Position numbers and translations under genes: made by a program
In this document: piece by piece, positions 7,696 through 16,244 of the stretch
Position numbering within the stretch: position 1 is the first letter of the stretch
Layout of the letters: every line of letters begins with the position of its first letter
Source: an uncultured Lachnospiraceae bacterium
GTDB lineage: Bacteria; Bacillota; Clostridia; Lachnospirales; Lachnospiraceae
Assembly: GCA_910587105.1 (NCBI GenBank)
Contig: CAJUMB010000018.1
Span: forward strand, 1-56,167
Reading direction: 5' to 3'
Length of the DNA: 56,167 nt
Notes under the pieces: generated by a model
The model's database searches: none
What the model was told of the DNA's origin: nothing
The model's input: the letters and a program-made list of their open reading frames with translations, nothing else

Positions 7696-8877
7696 TTGAC
7701 CAACTGGCAGAAGTTCATTTGCATATTGCTGAGCCTGTGTATGATCGGGCTGCTGTTTATATATTTACCCGGATTTTATCCCATGCCCATGCAGGAGACG
7801 GGGATGGTGGATAAGCTGTTCCACCAGTTCCCTGTCTATGGATATATGAAAAATCAGGCGGTTTACGCGCCGACCATTGAGGATGAATATACATATGACA
7901 AAATTGTAGAGGCCAATGCAAAATATCTTCGGGAGCAGGTGGAAGACGAAAATCAGCTTGCCCAGGAAAAGCACACTGGCCAAGAAGGGCAAAATCAGGA
8001 AAAATCATCACAGGAAAAATCTTCTTCGGAGAATAAAGAGTCATCTTCTGGTCAGGCAGAACGGGCGTCAGCACCGGTGGAGCCACAGATTGAGATTACC
8101 AGGGAACAGTTGGAGAATTACGACTATCTGCTGGGAAATTTTTTTATTGTGGACAGCACCACGGCGGTGGATGCATCGAGAATCAATGCCTCCGGCCTGC
8201 TGGATGTGGATATGTCCATAGAAAAGAATCAGGAAGTGCCTCAGATTCTCATTTACCATACTCATTCCCAGGAAGGATTTGCAGATTCCAGGGAGGGGAA
8301 TCCACAGGATACAGTGGCAGGGGTAGGCGATTATCTCACAGAGCTGCTGACAGATCAATACGGCTATCAGGTGATCCACAATACAGATACGTTTGATGTG
8401 GTAAATGGGCAGATTGACAGAAACAGTGCATACGATTATTCCCTGGCAGTGGTGGAGCAGATTTTACAGGAAAATCCCTCCATTGAAGTGGTGATTGACC
8501 TGCATCGGGATGGAGTGGCTGAGGACAGGCGTCTGGTGACGGAAGTGAACGGGAAGCCCACTGCCAACTTTATGTTTTTTAACGGGCTCAGCTACAGCGC
8601 TCTCAACGGGGAGGTGACATATCTGCCCAATCCTTATGTGCAGGAGAATCTGGCCTTTTCTTTTCAGCTGAACCTGGAGGCAGCCAGGTATTATCCGGGG
8701 CTGAGCCGGAATATCTATCTGTCCAGCCTCCGGTATAACCTGCATGTACGTCCCAGGGCCATCCTTTTGGAGGCGGGAGCCCAGACCAACACGGTGCAGG
8801 AGGTGAAAAATGCCATGGAGCCTTTTGCACAGATTCTGGACCAGGTGCTTCAGGGAAGCGGCAAAGATGCGGATTGA
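7696..8877 (+). CDS. spoIIP: Stage II sporulation protein P (SpoIIP)
   Basis: SpoIIP is the membrane-anchored amidase/endopeptidase of the DMP complex (SpoIID-SpoIIM-SpoIIP) that thins septal peptidoglycan during engulfment. The 393-residue protein has one N-terminal transmembrane helix (about residues 6-24) and a low-complexity Gln/Ser/Glu linker at about 85-125. The zinc amidase-type domain from about residue 165 shows YHTHSQEGF, VIDLHRDGV and LLEAGAQTN, which carry the metal and catalytic residues of the family. The start is TTG at 7696 with AAGGGGTG (7683-7690) upstream; no ATG fits better. It sits between gpr and lepA. Confidence 0.92.
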   Translation: MTNWQKFICILLSLCMIGLLFIYLPGFYPMPMQETGMVDKLFHQFPVYGYMKNQAVYAPTIEDEYTYDKIVEANAKYLREQVEDENQLAQEKHTGQEGQNQEKSSQEKSSSENKESSSGQAERASAPVEPQIEITREQLENYDYLLGNFFIVDSTTAVDASRINASGLLDVDMSIEKNQEVPQILIYHTHSQEGFADSREGNPQDTVAGVGDYLTELLTDQYGYQVIHNTDTFDVVNGQIDRNSAYDYSLAVVEQILQENPSIEVVIDLHRDGVAEDRRLVTEVNGKPTANFMFFNGLSYSALNGEVTYLPNPYVQENLAFSFQLNLEAARYYPGLSRNIYLSSLRYNLHVRPRAILLEAGAQTNTVQEVKNAMEPFAQILDQVLQGSGKDAD

Positions 8878-8938
8878 GAGAAAGGCGGGGAATCGCCGCT
8901 GTTTGAAAAAGTTTTGCCAGAAATTCACAACACTTTTA

Positions 8939-8967
8939 TTGAAGAATTTGTGCTGTAATGATATACT
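8939..8967 (+). promoter_or_regulatory. Sigma-A-type promoter upstream of lepA
   Basis: TTGAAG (8939-8944), a 17-nt spacer and TATACT (8962-8967), with a TG-like extended -10 region. It would start transcription about 65 nt before the lepA start, in the spoIIP-lepA gap, separating the translation factor from sporulation control. Confidence 0.6.
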
Positions 8968-9038
8968 GATACATACTTTACGATGAAAGTTTTGGCAGGT
9001 ATCACCACAGCGGGCTTTCATTTTCAGGAGGAGAAAGG

Positions 9039-10853
9039 ATGTCAGTTACCAATCAGAGTAAAATCAGGAATTTTTGTATTATAGCACATATTGATCATGG
9101 AAAGTCTACCCTTGCGGACCGGATTATTGAGATGACCGGTCTTCTGACAGACCGGGAGATGCAGTCTCAGGTACTGGATAACATGGAACTGGAGCGGGAG
9201 AGGGGCATTACCATCAAAGCCCAGGCGGTCCGCACGGTTTACAAAGCAAAAAACGGTGAGGAGTATATCTTTAATTTGATTGACACCCCGGGGCACGTGG
9301 ATTTTAACTATGAGGTTTCCAGAAGCCTTGCTGCCTGTGACGGGGCCATTCTGGTGGTAGATGCGGCCCAGGGAATCGAGGCGCAGACCCTTGCCAATGT
9401 ATATCTGGCGCTGGACCATGACCTGGATGTGGTTCCGGTGCTCAACAAGATTGACCTGCCCAGCGCAGAGCCAGAGCGGGTGATCAACGAAATTGAGGAT
9501 ATCATCGGTATTGAAGCCCAGGATGCCCCGCAGATTTCCGCTAAGACAGGGGAACATGTGGAGGAGGTGCTGGAGCAGATTGTAGAAAAGATTCCCGCGC
9601 CGGGGGGCGATATCCATGCGCCGTTAAAGGCATTGATTTTCGATTCCCTCTACGACTCTTACAAAGGGGTGATCGTGTTCTGCAGGATTATGGAGGGAAG
9701 CGTGAAGAAAGGAACACCTATCCGCATGATGGCCACCGGCGCTGTGACGGAAGTGGTGGAAGTGGGGTATTTCGGCGCAGGACAGTTCATCCCCTGCGAT
9801 GAACTGCAGGCGGGGATGGTGGGATATCTCACAGCCAGTATAAAGAATGTGAGAGATACCCGCGTGGGGGATACCATCACCAACCACCAGCAGCCCTGTG
9901 AAGAAGCACTGCCTGGCTATAAAAAGGTGAATTCTATGGTTTATTGCGGGCTCTATCCGGCAGATGGAGCCAAATATCAGGATTTGAGAGAGGCGCTGGA
10001 GAAACTGCAGCTCAACGATGCGGCACTTCAGTACGAGCCGGAGACTTCGGCGGCGCTGGGGTTTGGATTCCGCTGCGGCTTTCTGGGACTGCTGCATCTG
10101 GAAATTATCCAGGAGAGGCTAGAGAGGGAATACAGCCTGGATCTGATCACCACAGCCCCAGGCGTTATCTATAAAGTTTATAAGACAAACGGGGACATGA
10201 TGGAGCTGACCAATCCCTCCAATCTGCCAGACCCATCGGAGATTGATTACATGGAAGAACCTATTGTGGCTGCTGAGATTATGGTGACCACAGAATATAT
10301 CGGCTCCATTATGGAACTGTGCCAGGAGCGCAGGGGACAGTACCAGGGGATGGAGTATATGGAGGAAACCCGTGCCCTTTTGAAATATCATCTGCCACTC
10401 AATGAGATTATCTACGATTTCTTTGACGCGCTGAAATCCCGTTCCAGGGGATACGCCTCACTGGACTACGAGCCCTGTGGATATGAGCGCAGCAAGCTGG
10501 TAAAATTGGACATCCTGGTGAACAAAGAGGAAGTGGATGCCCTGTCATTTATCGTCCACGGAGATACTGCCTATGAGCGGGGCAGGAAAATGTGTGAGAA
10601 ATTAAAGGAAGAGATTCCCAGACAGCTCTTTGAAATTCCCATACAGGCCGCAATCGGCAGCAAGATTATCGCCAGGGAAACCGTGAAAGCTCTCAGAAAA
10701 GATGTGCTGGCCAAATGCTATGGCGGTGATATCACCCGGAAGAAGAAACTGCTGGAAAAACAGAAAGAAGGCAAGAAGCGCATGCGCCAGGTGGGAAATG
10801 TGGAGATTCCGCAGAAGGCGTTTATGAGTGTTTTGAAGCTGGATGATAAGTAG
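9039..10853 (+). CDS. lepA: Elongation factor 4 (LepA)
   Basis: A 604-residue ribosome-associated GTPase of the translation factor family, involved in ribosome assembly and translation under stress. GTPase motifs are AHIDHGKST (about residue 17), DTPGHVDF (about 82) and NKID (about 136). The LepA-specific C-terminal domain ends in TRKKKLLEKQKEGKKRMRQ and VEIPQKAF, which distinguishes it from EF-G. The length is normal for the family. AGGAGGAGAAAGG precedes the ATG. hemW begins at or just after its stop codon, so the two are probably cotranscribed. Confidence 0.97.
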   Translation: MSVTNQSKIRNFCIIAHIDHGKSTLADRIIEMTGLLTDREMQSQVLDNMELERERGITIKAQAVRTVYKAKNGEEYIFNLIDTPGHVDFNYEVSRSLAACDGAILVVDAAQGIEAQTLANVYLALDHDLDVVPVLNKIDLPSAEPERVINEIEDIIGIEAQDAPQISAKTGEHVEEVLEQIVEKIPAPGGDIHAPLKALIFDSLYDSYKGVIVFCRIMEGSVKKGTPIRMMATGAVTEVVEVGYFGAGQFIPCDELQAGMVGYLTASIKNVRDTRVGDTITNHQQPCEEALPGYKKVNSMVYCGLYPADGAKYQDLREALEKLQLNDAALQYEPETSAALGFGFRCGFLGLLHLEIIQERLEREYSLDLITTAPGVIYKVYKTNGDMMELTNPSNLPDPSEIDYMEEPIVAAEIMVTTEYIGSIMELCQERRGQYQGMEYMEETRALLKYHLPLNEIIYDFFDALKSRSRGYASLDYEPCGYERSKLVKLDILVNKEEVDALSFIVHGDTAYERGRKMCEKLKEEIPRQLFEIPIQAAIGSKIIARETVKALRKDVLAKCYGGDITRKKKLLEKQKEGKKRMRQVGNVEIPQKAFMSVLKLDDK

Positions 10854-10872
10854 AGTGGTATTAGAACAGCCT

Positions 10873-11997
10873 ATGAAACGAAAGATTCGATTATACGTAC
10901 ACATTCCCTTTTGTGTACAAAAATGTCTATACTGTGATTTTTTATCCTGGCATGACAGCCGGGAGAATCAGGCGCGTTATGTTCAGGCATTGTGCAGGGA
11001 AATACGTGCCTGCCGGGGAAGATATCCAGCCAGGGTATCTTCTTTGTTTTTCGGGGGCGGTACACCATCAGTGCTGGAGCCGGGGCAGATGGCAGAGATT
11101 ATGGAAGCACTGGCGGAGGTCTTTTCTTTTGAAATGGATTCGGAGATATCTATAGAGGCCAACCCTGGTACAGTGAATCTGGAGAAACTAAGGACATATA
11201 AAAAAATAGGGCTGAATCGTATCAGCTTCGGTCTGCAGTCCGCCCATAATGAGGAGTTGAAAGCGCTGGGAAGAATCCACACCTGGGGAGAATTCCTGGA
11301 GAGCTATGACCTGGCCAGGCAGGCAGGATTTGACAATATTAATGTGGACCTTATGTCAGGAATTCCGGGCCAGACCCCGGCCAGCTGGCAGAAAACTCTT
11401 TGCCGGGTATTAGAGCTGGCACCGGAGCATGTTTCCGCTTACAGTCTGATTGTGGAAGAAGGAACCCCTTTTGCCCAGAGGAAGCTGAATCTTCCGGAGG
11501 AGGAAGAAGAACGCCGGATGTATGAAATGACTGCAGAAATGCTGGGCAGCCAGGGCTACAGACAGTACGAAATTTCCAATTATGCCCTGCCCAAAAGGGA
11601 ATGTGCCCACAATATGGGGTACTGGACCAGGGAGGATTATCTGGGACTTGGGCTGGGAGCGGCGTCGCTGTTTGATAACCAGAGGTGGAACAATACAGAT
11701 TCTATGGAAGAATATCTGGAAAAATCAGCTCATCCAGAAGAAATACAGGTCTGCCGGGAAAACCTGTCATTGAGAGAACAGATGGAAGAAACCATGTTTC
11801 TGGGGCTTCGGATGACAGAAGGCATTGAGCGGGAGCGGTTTCAGGAGGAATTTGGCATTTCTGTGGAGGAGGTTTATGGAGAGGCTGTCAGGCGGCTGGA
11901 GGGGCTGGGACTGCTGCAGGCGGACGGGGGGCGGATCTATTTGACTAGAAAGGGAATCTCCCTTTCCAATCAGGTGTTTGTGGAGTTTTTATTATAA
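10873..11997 (+). CDS. hemW: Radical SAM heme chaperone HemW (coproporphyrinogen oxidase-like)
   Basis: A protein of about 374 residues with the radical SAM cluster CxxxCxxC (HIPFCVQKCLYCDF) close to its N-terminus, GGGTPS, and a C-terminal HemW domain. HemW delivers heme in characterised bacteria; older annotations call it oxygen-independent coproporphyrinogen oxidase (HemN), but it lacks the HemN N-terminal extension. ATG 10873 gives the usual family start, MKRKIRLYVHIPFC. An in-frame ATG at 10843 inside lepA is also possible. Neither has a clear ribosome binding site, so translation may be coupled to lepA. Confidence 0.92.
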   Translation: MKRKIRLYVHIPFCVQKCLYCDFLSWHDSRENQARYVQALCREIRACRGRYPARVSSLFFGGGTPSVLEPGQMAEIMEALAEVFSFEMDSEISIEANPGTVNLEKLRTYKKIGLNRISFGLQSAHNEELKALGRIHTWGEFLESYDLARQAGFDNINVDLMSGIPGQTPASWQKTLCRVLELAPEHVSAYSLIVEEGTPFAQRKLNLPEEEEERRMYEMTAEMLGSQGYRQYEISNYALPKRECAHNMGYWTREDYLGLGLGAASLFDNQRWNNTDSMEEYLEKSAHPEEIQVCRENLSLREQMEETMFLGLRMTEGIERERFQEEFGISVEEVYGEAVRRLEGLGLLQADGGRIYLTRKGISLSNQVFVEFLL

Positions 11998-12043
11998 AGG
12001 TTCTTTTTAGGCTGCAGAGGGCTTAAATGATATATCTAAAATG

Positions 12044-12092
12044 GGCGCACCGAAACAGGAAACCTTTTCTTGATTTCCTGTTTCGGTGCGCC
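12044..12092. terminator. Long perfect hairpin between convergent genes (likely bidirectional terminator)
   Basis: Two 19-nt arms, GGCGCACCGAAACAGGAAA (12044-12062) and its exact complement (12074-12092), surround an 11-nt loop. It lies between hemW (+) and the acetyltransferase gene (-), where a shared terminator is expected. Neither side has a strong uninterrupted T tract; the minus-strand side is T-richer. Confidence 0.65.
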
Positions 12093-12148
12093 GTCTATGT
12101 AACAGCAATTGTTTAATTTCCTGTTGACTATAATCTATAAACGGGAAG

Positions 12149-12895
12149 TTACTTTTCTAATAATTTCAAAAACCTCTTGTCATTCATCTGTTCGTGTGTA
12201 ATGTAGTTACCATCTAAAAATAATGCATAAGTTGTAACTGGTGTTGGAGCGTTTTGTGCGTCCTCTTTGTTCTGTAAGTGAACCGACTTAAATTGTATGG
12301 ATTTTTCTTTCGCAATATTTTCAATTACAGGGATATATTTTGCATTAAACGGACACTGGCTGGTGTAATACAGAACATATCCCATCTCATCGATATGAGG
12401 GTGTTTTGCACATTCTTTGAATTTCGGCAATGGAGCATTTTCGGTAAAAGATAAATGCCATAACTGAATGCCATTATCCGATTCATCGCTGATGGCAAAT
12501 CCTTTGTATTTTAGAAATTTAGGGTCTGCCAGGAATGGTTTTTTCTTTGCAGCAGATAATATGCATAGTCCTTTTTTTCCTTTGTTTTTGCTATCCTCAA
12601 TGCAGGCATTCAGTAATTCTGCCCCATAACCATGTCCTTTGAAGGAACCAGCTACCCATAAACAGTCAATATACATATAGCTATCTGCGGCAATGGGATT
12701 CCACGCATTTTCAGCGGGTATATATTCAATAAAACACTTTCCCCGCTGTTCACTTTTTAAGAAAACTAAACCATCATCAAAACGCTCTTTTAACCAATCT
12801 TTTTTTGATGACACCTGAACATCATTACTGTTTGAGATTGCACAACATATATGTTCTTTTTCTATATTTTCATTTGTTACTCTAATATATTCCAT
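12149..12895 (-). CDS. YoaP-like GNAT acetyltransferase with C-terminal thioredoxin-like domain
   Basis: About 248 residues. The N-terminal half (about 1-145) is a GNAT acetyltransferase fold; the acetyl-CoA loop is seen in GSFKGHGYGAELLNACI near residue 89. The C-terminal half has a YoaP-type region with YYTSQCPFNAKY near residue 180. This resembles a thioredoxin-fold start with only a single cysteine, so redox exchange of CxxC type is not expected. Its substrate is unknown. The ATG at 12895 is preferred over the GTG at 12899-12901, because GGAGGTG lies at good distance only from the ATG. It is transcribed towards hemW, and is followed by the shared hairpin. Confidence 0.8.
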   Translation of the reverse strand: MEYIRVTNENIEKEHICCAISNSNDVQVSSKKDWLKERFDDGLVFLKSEQRGKCFIEYIPAENAWNPIAADSYMYIDCLWVAGSFKGHGYGAELLNACIEDSKNKGKKGLCILSAAKKKPFLADPKFLKYKGFAISDESDNGIQLWHLSFTENAPLPKFKECAKHPHIDEMGYVLYYTSQCPFNAKYIPVIENIAKEKSIQFKSVHLQNKEDAQNAPTPVTTYALFLDGNYITHEQMNDKRFLKLLEK

Positions 12896-13118
12896 AAGCA
12901 CACCTCCGTGAATTTTCTTTTCTCGCTGCTCTATTATACCTCCGCTTTTTCAAAAATGAAAGCGATTTCTTATTCTTGTATCTGGCCCTGAAATCCCTGC
13001 TGCCTGCTTTTCATTGACAGATTTTTTATTCTATGTTATTTTGTAAATTGCAAGGTATGTTTAGGACTATAACATGTATTTTATAAAATTATAAGTGCTT
13101 TTTATTCAGGAGGTAACT

Positions 13119-13541
13119 ATGAAGTATTCTACGCGATTAAGCGATGCCGTGCATATATTGGTGTTTATTCAGCAGAGCGGAAGTTCCACTGTATCCAGTT
13201 CGGATATTGCAGTGAGCATTTGTACCAATCCATCTTATGTACGCCAGATTATGGCCAAGTTAAAAGCTGCCGGGCTGCTCCACAGTTCCCGTGGACAGGC
13301 TGCTCCCAAGCTGGGGAAACTGCCCCGGGAGATCACTCTTCTGGAGATCTATAAGGCAGTAGAAAAGGAGAAACCCCTGCTGCATCTGGATACCCACACC
13401 AACCCGGAATGCGGGGTGGGCGTGAATATTCAGCTGGCCCTTGCAGACTATTATAAAAAGGTTCAGGAGGACGCGGAGAGCTCTATGGGGAAAATCACCC
13501 TGGAGGATATTATAAATACCTATCTGGAAAGAATATCGTGA
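13119..13541 (+). CDS. Rrf2 family transcriptional regulator
   Basis: A 140-residue winged-helix regulator. The N-terminal HTH (about 10-65) has MKYSTRLSDAVHILVFI, SICTNPSYVRQIMAKL and a wing with GQAAPKLGK, as in the YwnA branch of Rrf2. Iron-sulfur Rrf2 proteins have three clustered cysteines; here only one (PECGVG) lies in that region, so an Fe-S cluster is unlikely. ATG 13119 is chosen because AGGAGG (13108-13113) precedes it; the GTG at 13095 lies before that site. The gene ends inside the convergent MATE gene (22-bp overlap). It may control the exporter or itself; this is inference. Confidence 0.85.
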   Translation: MKYSTRLSDAVHILVFIQQSGSSTVSSSDIAVSICTNPSYVRQIMAKLKAAGLLHSSRGQAAPKLGKLPREITLLEIYKAVEKEKPLLHLDTHTNPECGVGVNIQLALADYYKKVQEDAESSMGKITLEDIINTYLERIS

Positions 13542-14923
13542 CGGTCCAGTTTCTTTTGAACGGCAGTGCAGTATTTTTTCCAAAAAAGCTCTCCCCGGTA
13601 TTGCTGCATAAATAATGTGACGGTTGCAGCACATGCCAGAGTATCTGATATAGGTTCTGCAAGAAAGATACCTTTTACCGGGTCAGCCGTTACGAGCGGC
13701 ATGAGAAAGATTAGTGGAACCAGCAGAAATACTTTCCGCAGCAGGGCCAGAAACAGGGAAACTTTCGCATTTCCAAGTGCTACAAACATCAGCTGGCAGG
13801 AGATCTGCGCTCCCATCACCCAAAGCATGGGAAAAAAATAACCGCTCATGGAAGCGCTGTATGCGATAAAACGCTGTTCCTCGGCAAAGATGAGGGGAAA
13901 CATGGATGGAAACACGCTGAGAGCGGCCCAGAATAAAACAGAATACGTGAGGCTGGCACAAAGGATAAGTCCGCAGCATGCGCCCACACGGTCTCTGCGT
14001 CCGGCGCCGTGATTATAGCTGATAATCGGCTGGGCCCCCTGAGCGATACCTGTGATGGGAAGGGAGACAAACTGCATGACAGTGGCAAATATAGTCATGG
14101 CTCCCACAGGAATATCTCCGCCATATCGAAATAAAGAACGGTTAAAGCAGACCGATATCAGGCTTTCCGTTAAAATCTGGACAAAGGGGGACATGCCAAG
14201 AGACAGTGCGGCAGCCAGCAGTTTCCAGTCGAAACGAAGATACCTGATTCGCAGACGGATCATTCCCCGTTTTCCAAGCAGGAATGCAAGTACCCAGATA
14301 CAGGAGGCTGCCTGGGATACCACAGTAGCAGCGGCGGCTCCGGCTGTCCCCATGTGAAAACCAAAGATCAGGATAGGGTCAAGGAGCATATTCAGTCCTG
14401 CTCCAAGCAGTACGGAGACCATGCTGGCCATGGGATACCCCTGGGCAGAGATAAAGAAAGCCAGTCCTACAGAGGTCTCCACAAAGACTGTGCCAAGTAC
14501 ATAAATATTAAAGTAAGAAGATGCATAAGGCAGTATCTCCCTGCTGGCACCAAATAGATGAAGAATTTCTCCGGAAAAACCCCGGGTAAAAAGCGTCAAA
14601 ACAGCGCTTAAGCAAAGAGAAAACAGTGCACAGGTTCCAAGTGTTCTTTCCGCCGCATCCGGATTGTTTCTGCCAAGATAGGCGGAGGCCCTGGGCGCCC
14701 CTCCAAATCCCACCAGCTGTGCAAAGGCAGATAAGATGATGGTGATGGGCATACACACGCCTGCTCCTGTCAGCGCCAGTCTTCCAGATCCCGGCATATG
14801 GCCGATATAAATACGGTCTATGATGTTGTAGGCCAGGGTCACCAGTTGGGAAATGACTGCCGGGATTGTCAGATGGATAAATAGGGTCTTGATATTATCA
14901 TTTCTCAGTGATAGTTTCTGCAT
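13520..14923 (-). CDS. MATE family efflux transporter
   Basis: A 467-residue, twelve-helix MATE exporter that uses a Na+ or H+ gradient to expel organic cations and drugs. The N-terminal sequence (TLFIHLTIPAVISQLVTLAYNIIDRIYIGH) and the repeated halves, with a second FVQILTESLISVCFNRSLFRYGG block, are typical of the DinF/NorM-like group. GAGGAGGAGAAAG precedes the ATG. It is divergent from the TetR regulator at 15173, and the 250-bp gap holds palindromes, suggesting local control. It overlaps the end of the Rrf2 gene by 22 bp tail to tail. Confidence 0.93.
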   Translation of the reverse strand: MQKLSLRNDNIKTLFIHLTIPAVISQLVTLAYNIIDRIYIGHMPGSGRLALTGAGVCMPITIILSAFAQLVGFGGAPRASAYLGRNNPDAAERTLGTCALFSLCLSAVLTLFTRGFSGEILHLFGASREILPYASSYFNIYVLGTVFVETSVGLAFFISAQGYPMASMVSVLLGAGLNMLLDPILIFGFHMGTAGAAAATVVSQAASCIWVLAFLLGKRGMIRLRIRYLRFDWKLLAAALSLGMSPFVQILTESLISVCFNRSLFRYGGDIPVGAMTIFATVMQFVSLPITGIAQGAQPIISYNHGAGRRDRVGACCGLILCASLTYSVLFWAALSVFPSMFPLIFAEEQRFIAYSASMSGYFFPMLWVMGAQISCQLMFVALGNAKVSLFLALLRKVFLLVPLIFLMPLVTADPVKGIFLAEPISDTLACAATVTLFMQQYRGELFWKKYCTAVQKKLDRHDILSR

Positions 14924-14957
14924 GTTTCTTTCTCCTCCTCATAGTTGTTTATATATG

Positions 14958-15000
14958 AAGTATACTTATGACATGGAAAATGAGTAAGCCCCCCTGGGGG
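14958..15000. promoter_or_regulatory. Candidate operator palindromes between MATE and TetR genes
   Basis: AAGTATACTT (14958-14967) is a perfect 10-bp palindrome, and CCCCCTGGGGG (14990-15000) is a perfect 5-bp inverted repeat around one base. Both lie in the divergent control region, near the start of the MATE transcript. TetR-family dimers bind such sites; which one, if either, is used cannot be told from the sequence. Confidence 0.35.
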
Positions 15001-15039
15001 ATCGCTTTCTGCACACATTTCAGGAAAATGGATCGTTTC

Positions 15040-15069
15040 TTGACACAGATTTTCTTTTTGTATTATTCT
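15040..15069 (+). promoter_or_regulatory. Sigma-A-type promoter of the TetR gene
   Basis: TTGACA (15040-15045) is followed by TATTATTCT (15061-15069). Spacing is 15 nt to TATTAT or 18 nt to TATTCT. It lies about 100 nt before the TetR start codon. Confidence 0.5.
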
Positions 15070-15172
15070 AAACAATATATCTGTTTACGGACAGAGTGTT
15101 CAATATTTGTATAAAATGATAAGGAAGTGCAGGTAAATTATTTGCCGGCAGTTCCCCAAGGGAGAATTTACT

Positions 15173-15751
15173 ATGACAGAGAAAAAGAAACGGAAAACAG
15201 ACAGGCGGACCTTATATACCCGCCAGGTAATCAAGGATGCGTTTTTAGCATTGAAAAAGAAAAGGGATTTTAATTCGATTACGGTTTCCGCTGTTTGTAA
15301 AAAAGCGGAGATCAGCCGGGGAACTTTTTATTTGCATTATCAGAATATCAGAGATGTATTAGACGATATTCTGGATGAGATTCTGCCCCAGACCAGAGAA
15401 CTGACCACTCACGTTTTTCTTTCCCAAGAAAAAGAACCCTGCTGTCTAACACCCTTTTGCACATTTATAAGGGAAAACGACAAATATCACTGTATCTTTC
15501 TGGACGATTCGCTCAGTGCTTACCTGGTAGAAAAAGTTCTTTCCAGATTTCAGGAAACGACTCTGCAGAAGCTTGGAAAAAAGTCGCTTTTGTCTCCCCG
15601 TCAACTGGAGAATCTGATCTGTTTTCAGTTTAATGGCTGTTTTGCCGTTACGAAGAAAAACATCCGTCTGGGGCAGGAAGAATGGGAACAGACACAGTCC
15701 TGTATCGACCGGTTTATACAAAATGGCCTGACGCCTTATATGGTCAGATAG
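15173..15751 (+). CDS. TetR/AcrR family transcriptional regulator
   Basis: A 192-residue regulator with an N-terminal HTH at about residues 10-58. TRQVIKDAFLALKKKRDFNSITVSAVCKKAEISRG is the helix region and TFYLHYQNIRDVLDDI the signature following it. The C-terminal ligand domain, about 75-190, resembles the YfiR-type TetR_C group and is not informative about the ligand. It is divergent from the MATE exporter, so it most likely represses that gene and is released by an exported compound (inference from layout). AGGGAGAA precedes the ATG. Confidence 0.88.
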   Translation: MTEKKKRKTDRRTLYTRQVIKDAFLALKKKRDFNSITVSAVCKKAEISRGTFYLHYQNIRDVLDDILDEILPQTRELTTHVFLSQEKEPCCLTPFCTFIRENDKYHCIFLDDSLSAYLVEKVLSRFQETTLQKLGKKSLLSPRQLENLICFQFNGCFAVTKKNIRLGQEEWEQTQSCIDRFIQNGLTPYMVR

Positions 15752-15839
15752 TCTGTTTTTCTTTGCTTTAGAAAATATGAAATAGAAAAGACATAAAAAT
15801 GAAATAAAAACGAAATATAATTAAAACAAACAAATTTAT

Positions 15840-15897
15840 ATCACAATCTTTTTGTAAAATGTATATTATAGAAAATTTTCTATTATAAGATTGTGAT
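15840..15897. repeat. AT-rich inverted repeat downstream of the TetR gene
   Basis: Perfect 11-nt arms, ATCACAATCTT (15840-15850) and AAGATTGTGAT (15887-15897), enclose a second perfect palindrome, ATAGAAAATTTTCTAT (15868-15883). It could be a terminator-like structure or protein-binding site; no T tract follows directly. Confidence 0.5.
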
Positions 15898-15989
15898 TCA
15901 CAGTTGGTTTGGAACATTTTGGGATAATGCTTTAAATATATAGTGTAATTAGGTGATTGTGAAGTTTTTTCAGGAGTCAGGAGTCAGGA

Positions 15990-16085
15990 GTCACGAGTTT
16001 GGGAAAAAGAAACAAAACGGGGCTCAAAATCGTTTTGAATTCGCCCCTTATTTGTTTATTTTTCCCAAACCCTGGTTATGAAATG
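15990..16085. repeat. Dispersed hairpin element (family C), copy 1
   Basis: Long arms, GTTTGGGAAAAAGAAACAAA (from 15997) and TTTGTTTATTTTTCCCAAAC (ending about 16070), are extended inwards by CGGGGC/GCCCC and by TCAAAA/TTTTGA. The element matches the copy at 44224-44320 in sequence, and paired positions change together between the two copies. Confidence 0.7.
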
Positions 16086-16244
16086 TAGGTTTTACAATTA
16101 TCTGATATGCTGTTTTGTAAATCTTGGGCGCCATCGGAGAAAAGCTGTGTAAATGGAATAGGATATTTACACAGTTTCGCAGTGGGGAAGGAAGCAGCAG
16201 AACAGTACACTATATAGGGTAATCAGAAAGGGGAGAAAAAATAG

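Larger units (their letters stand above)
15752..16244. other. AT-rich intergenic region with two hairpin structures
   Basis: A 493-bp gap without a gene. It holds an AT-rich palindromic block at 15840-15897, three copies of CAGGAGT followed by CACGAGT (15971-15998), and one member of a dispersed hairpin family (15990-16085). AATCAGAAAGGGGAG just before 16245 includes the ribosome binding site of the LRR gene. I see no RNA gene. Confidence 0.5.

Noticed and set aside
12044..12092. Long hairpin as terminal repeats of an insertion sequence
   Set aside because: The arms are only 11 nt apart with nothing between, and the position between convergent genes fits a terminator.
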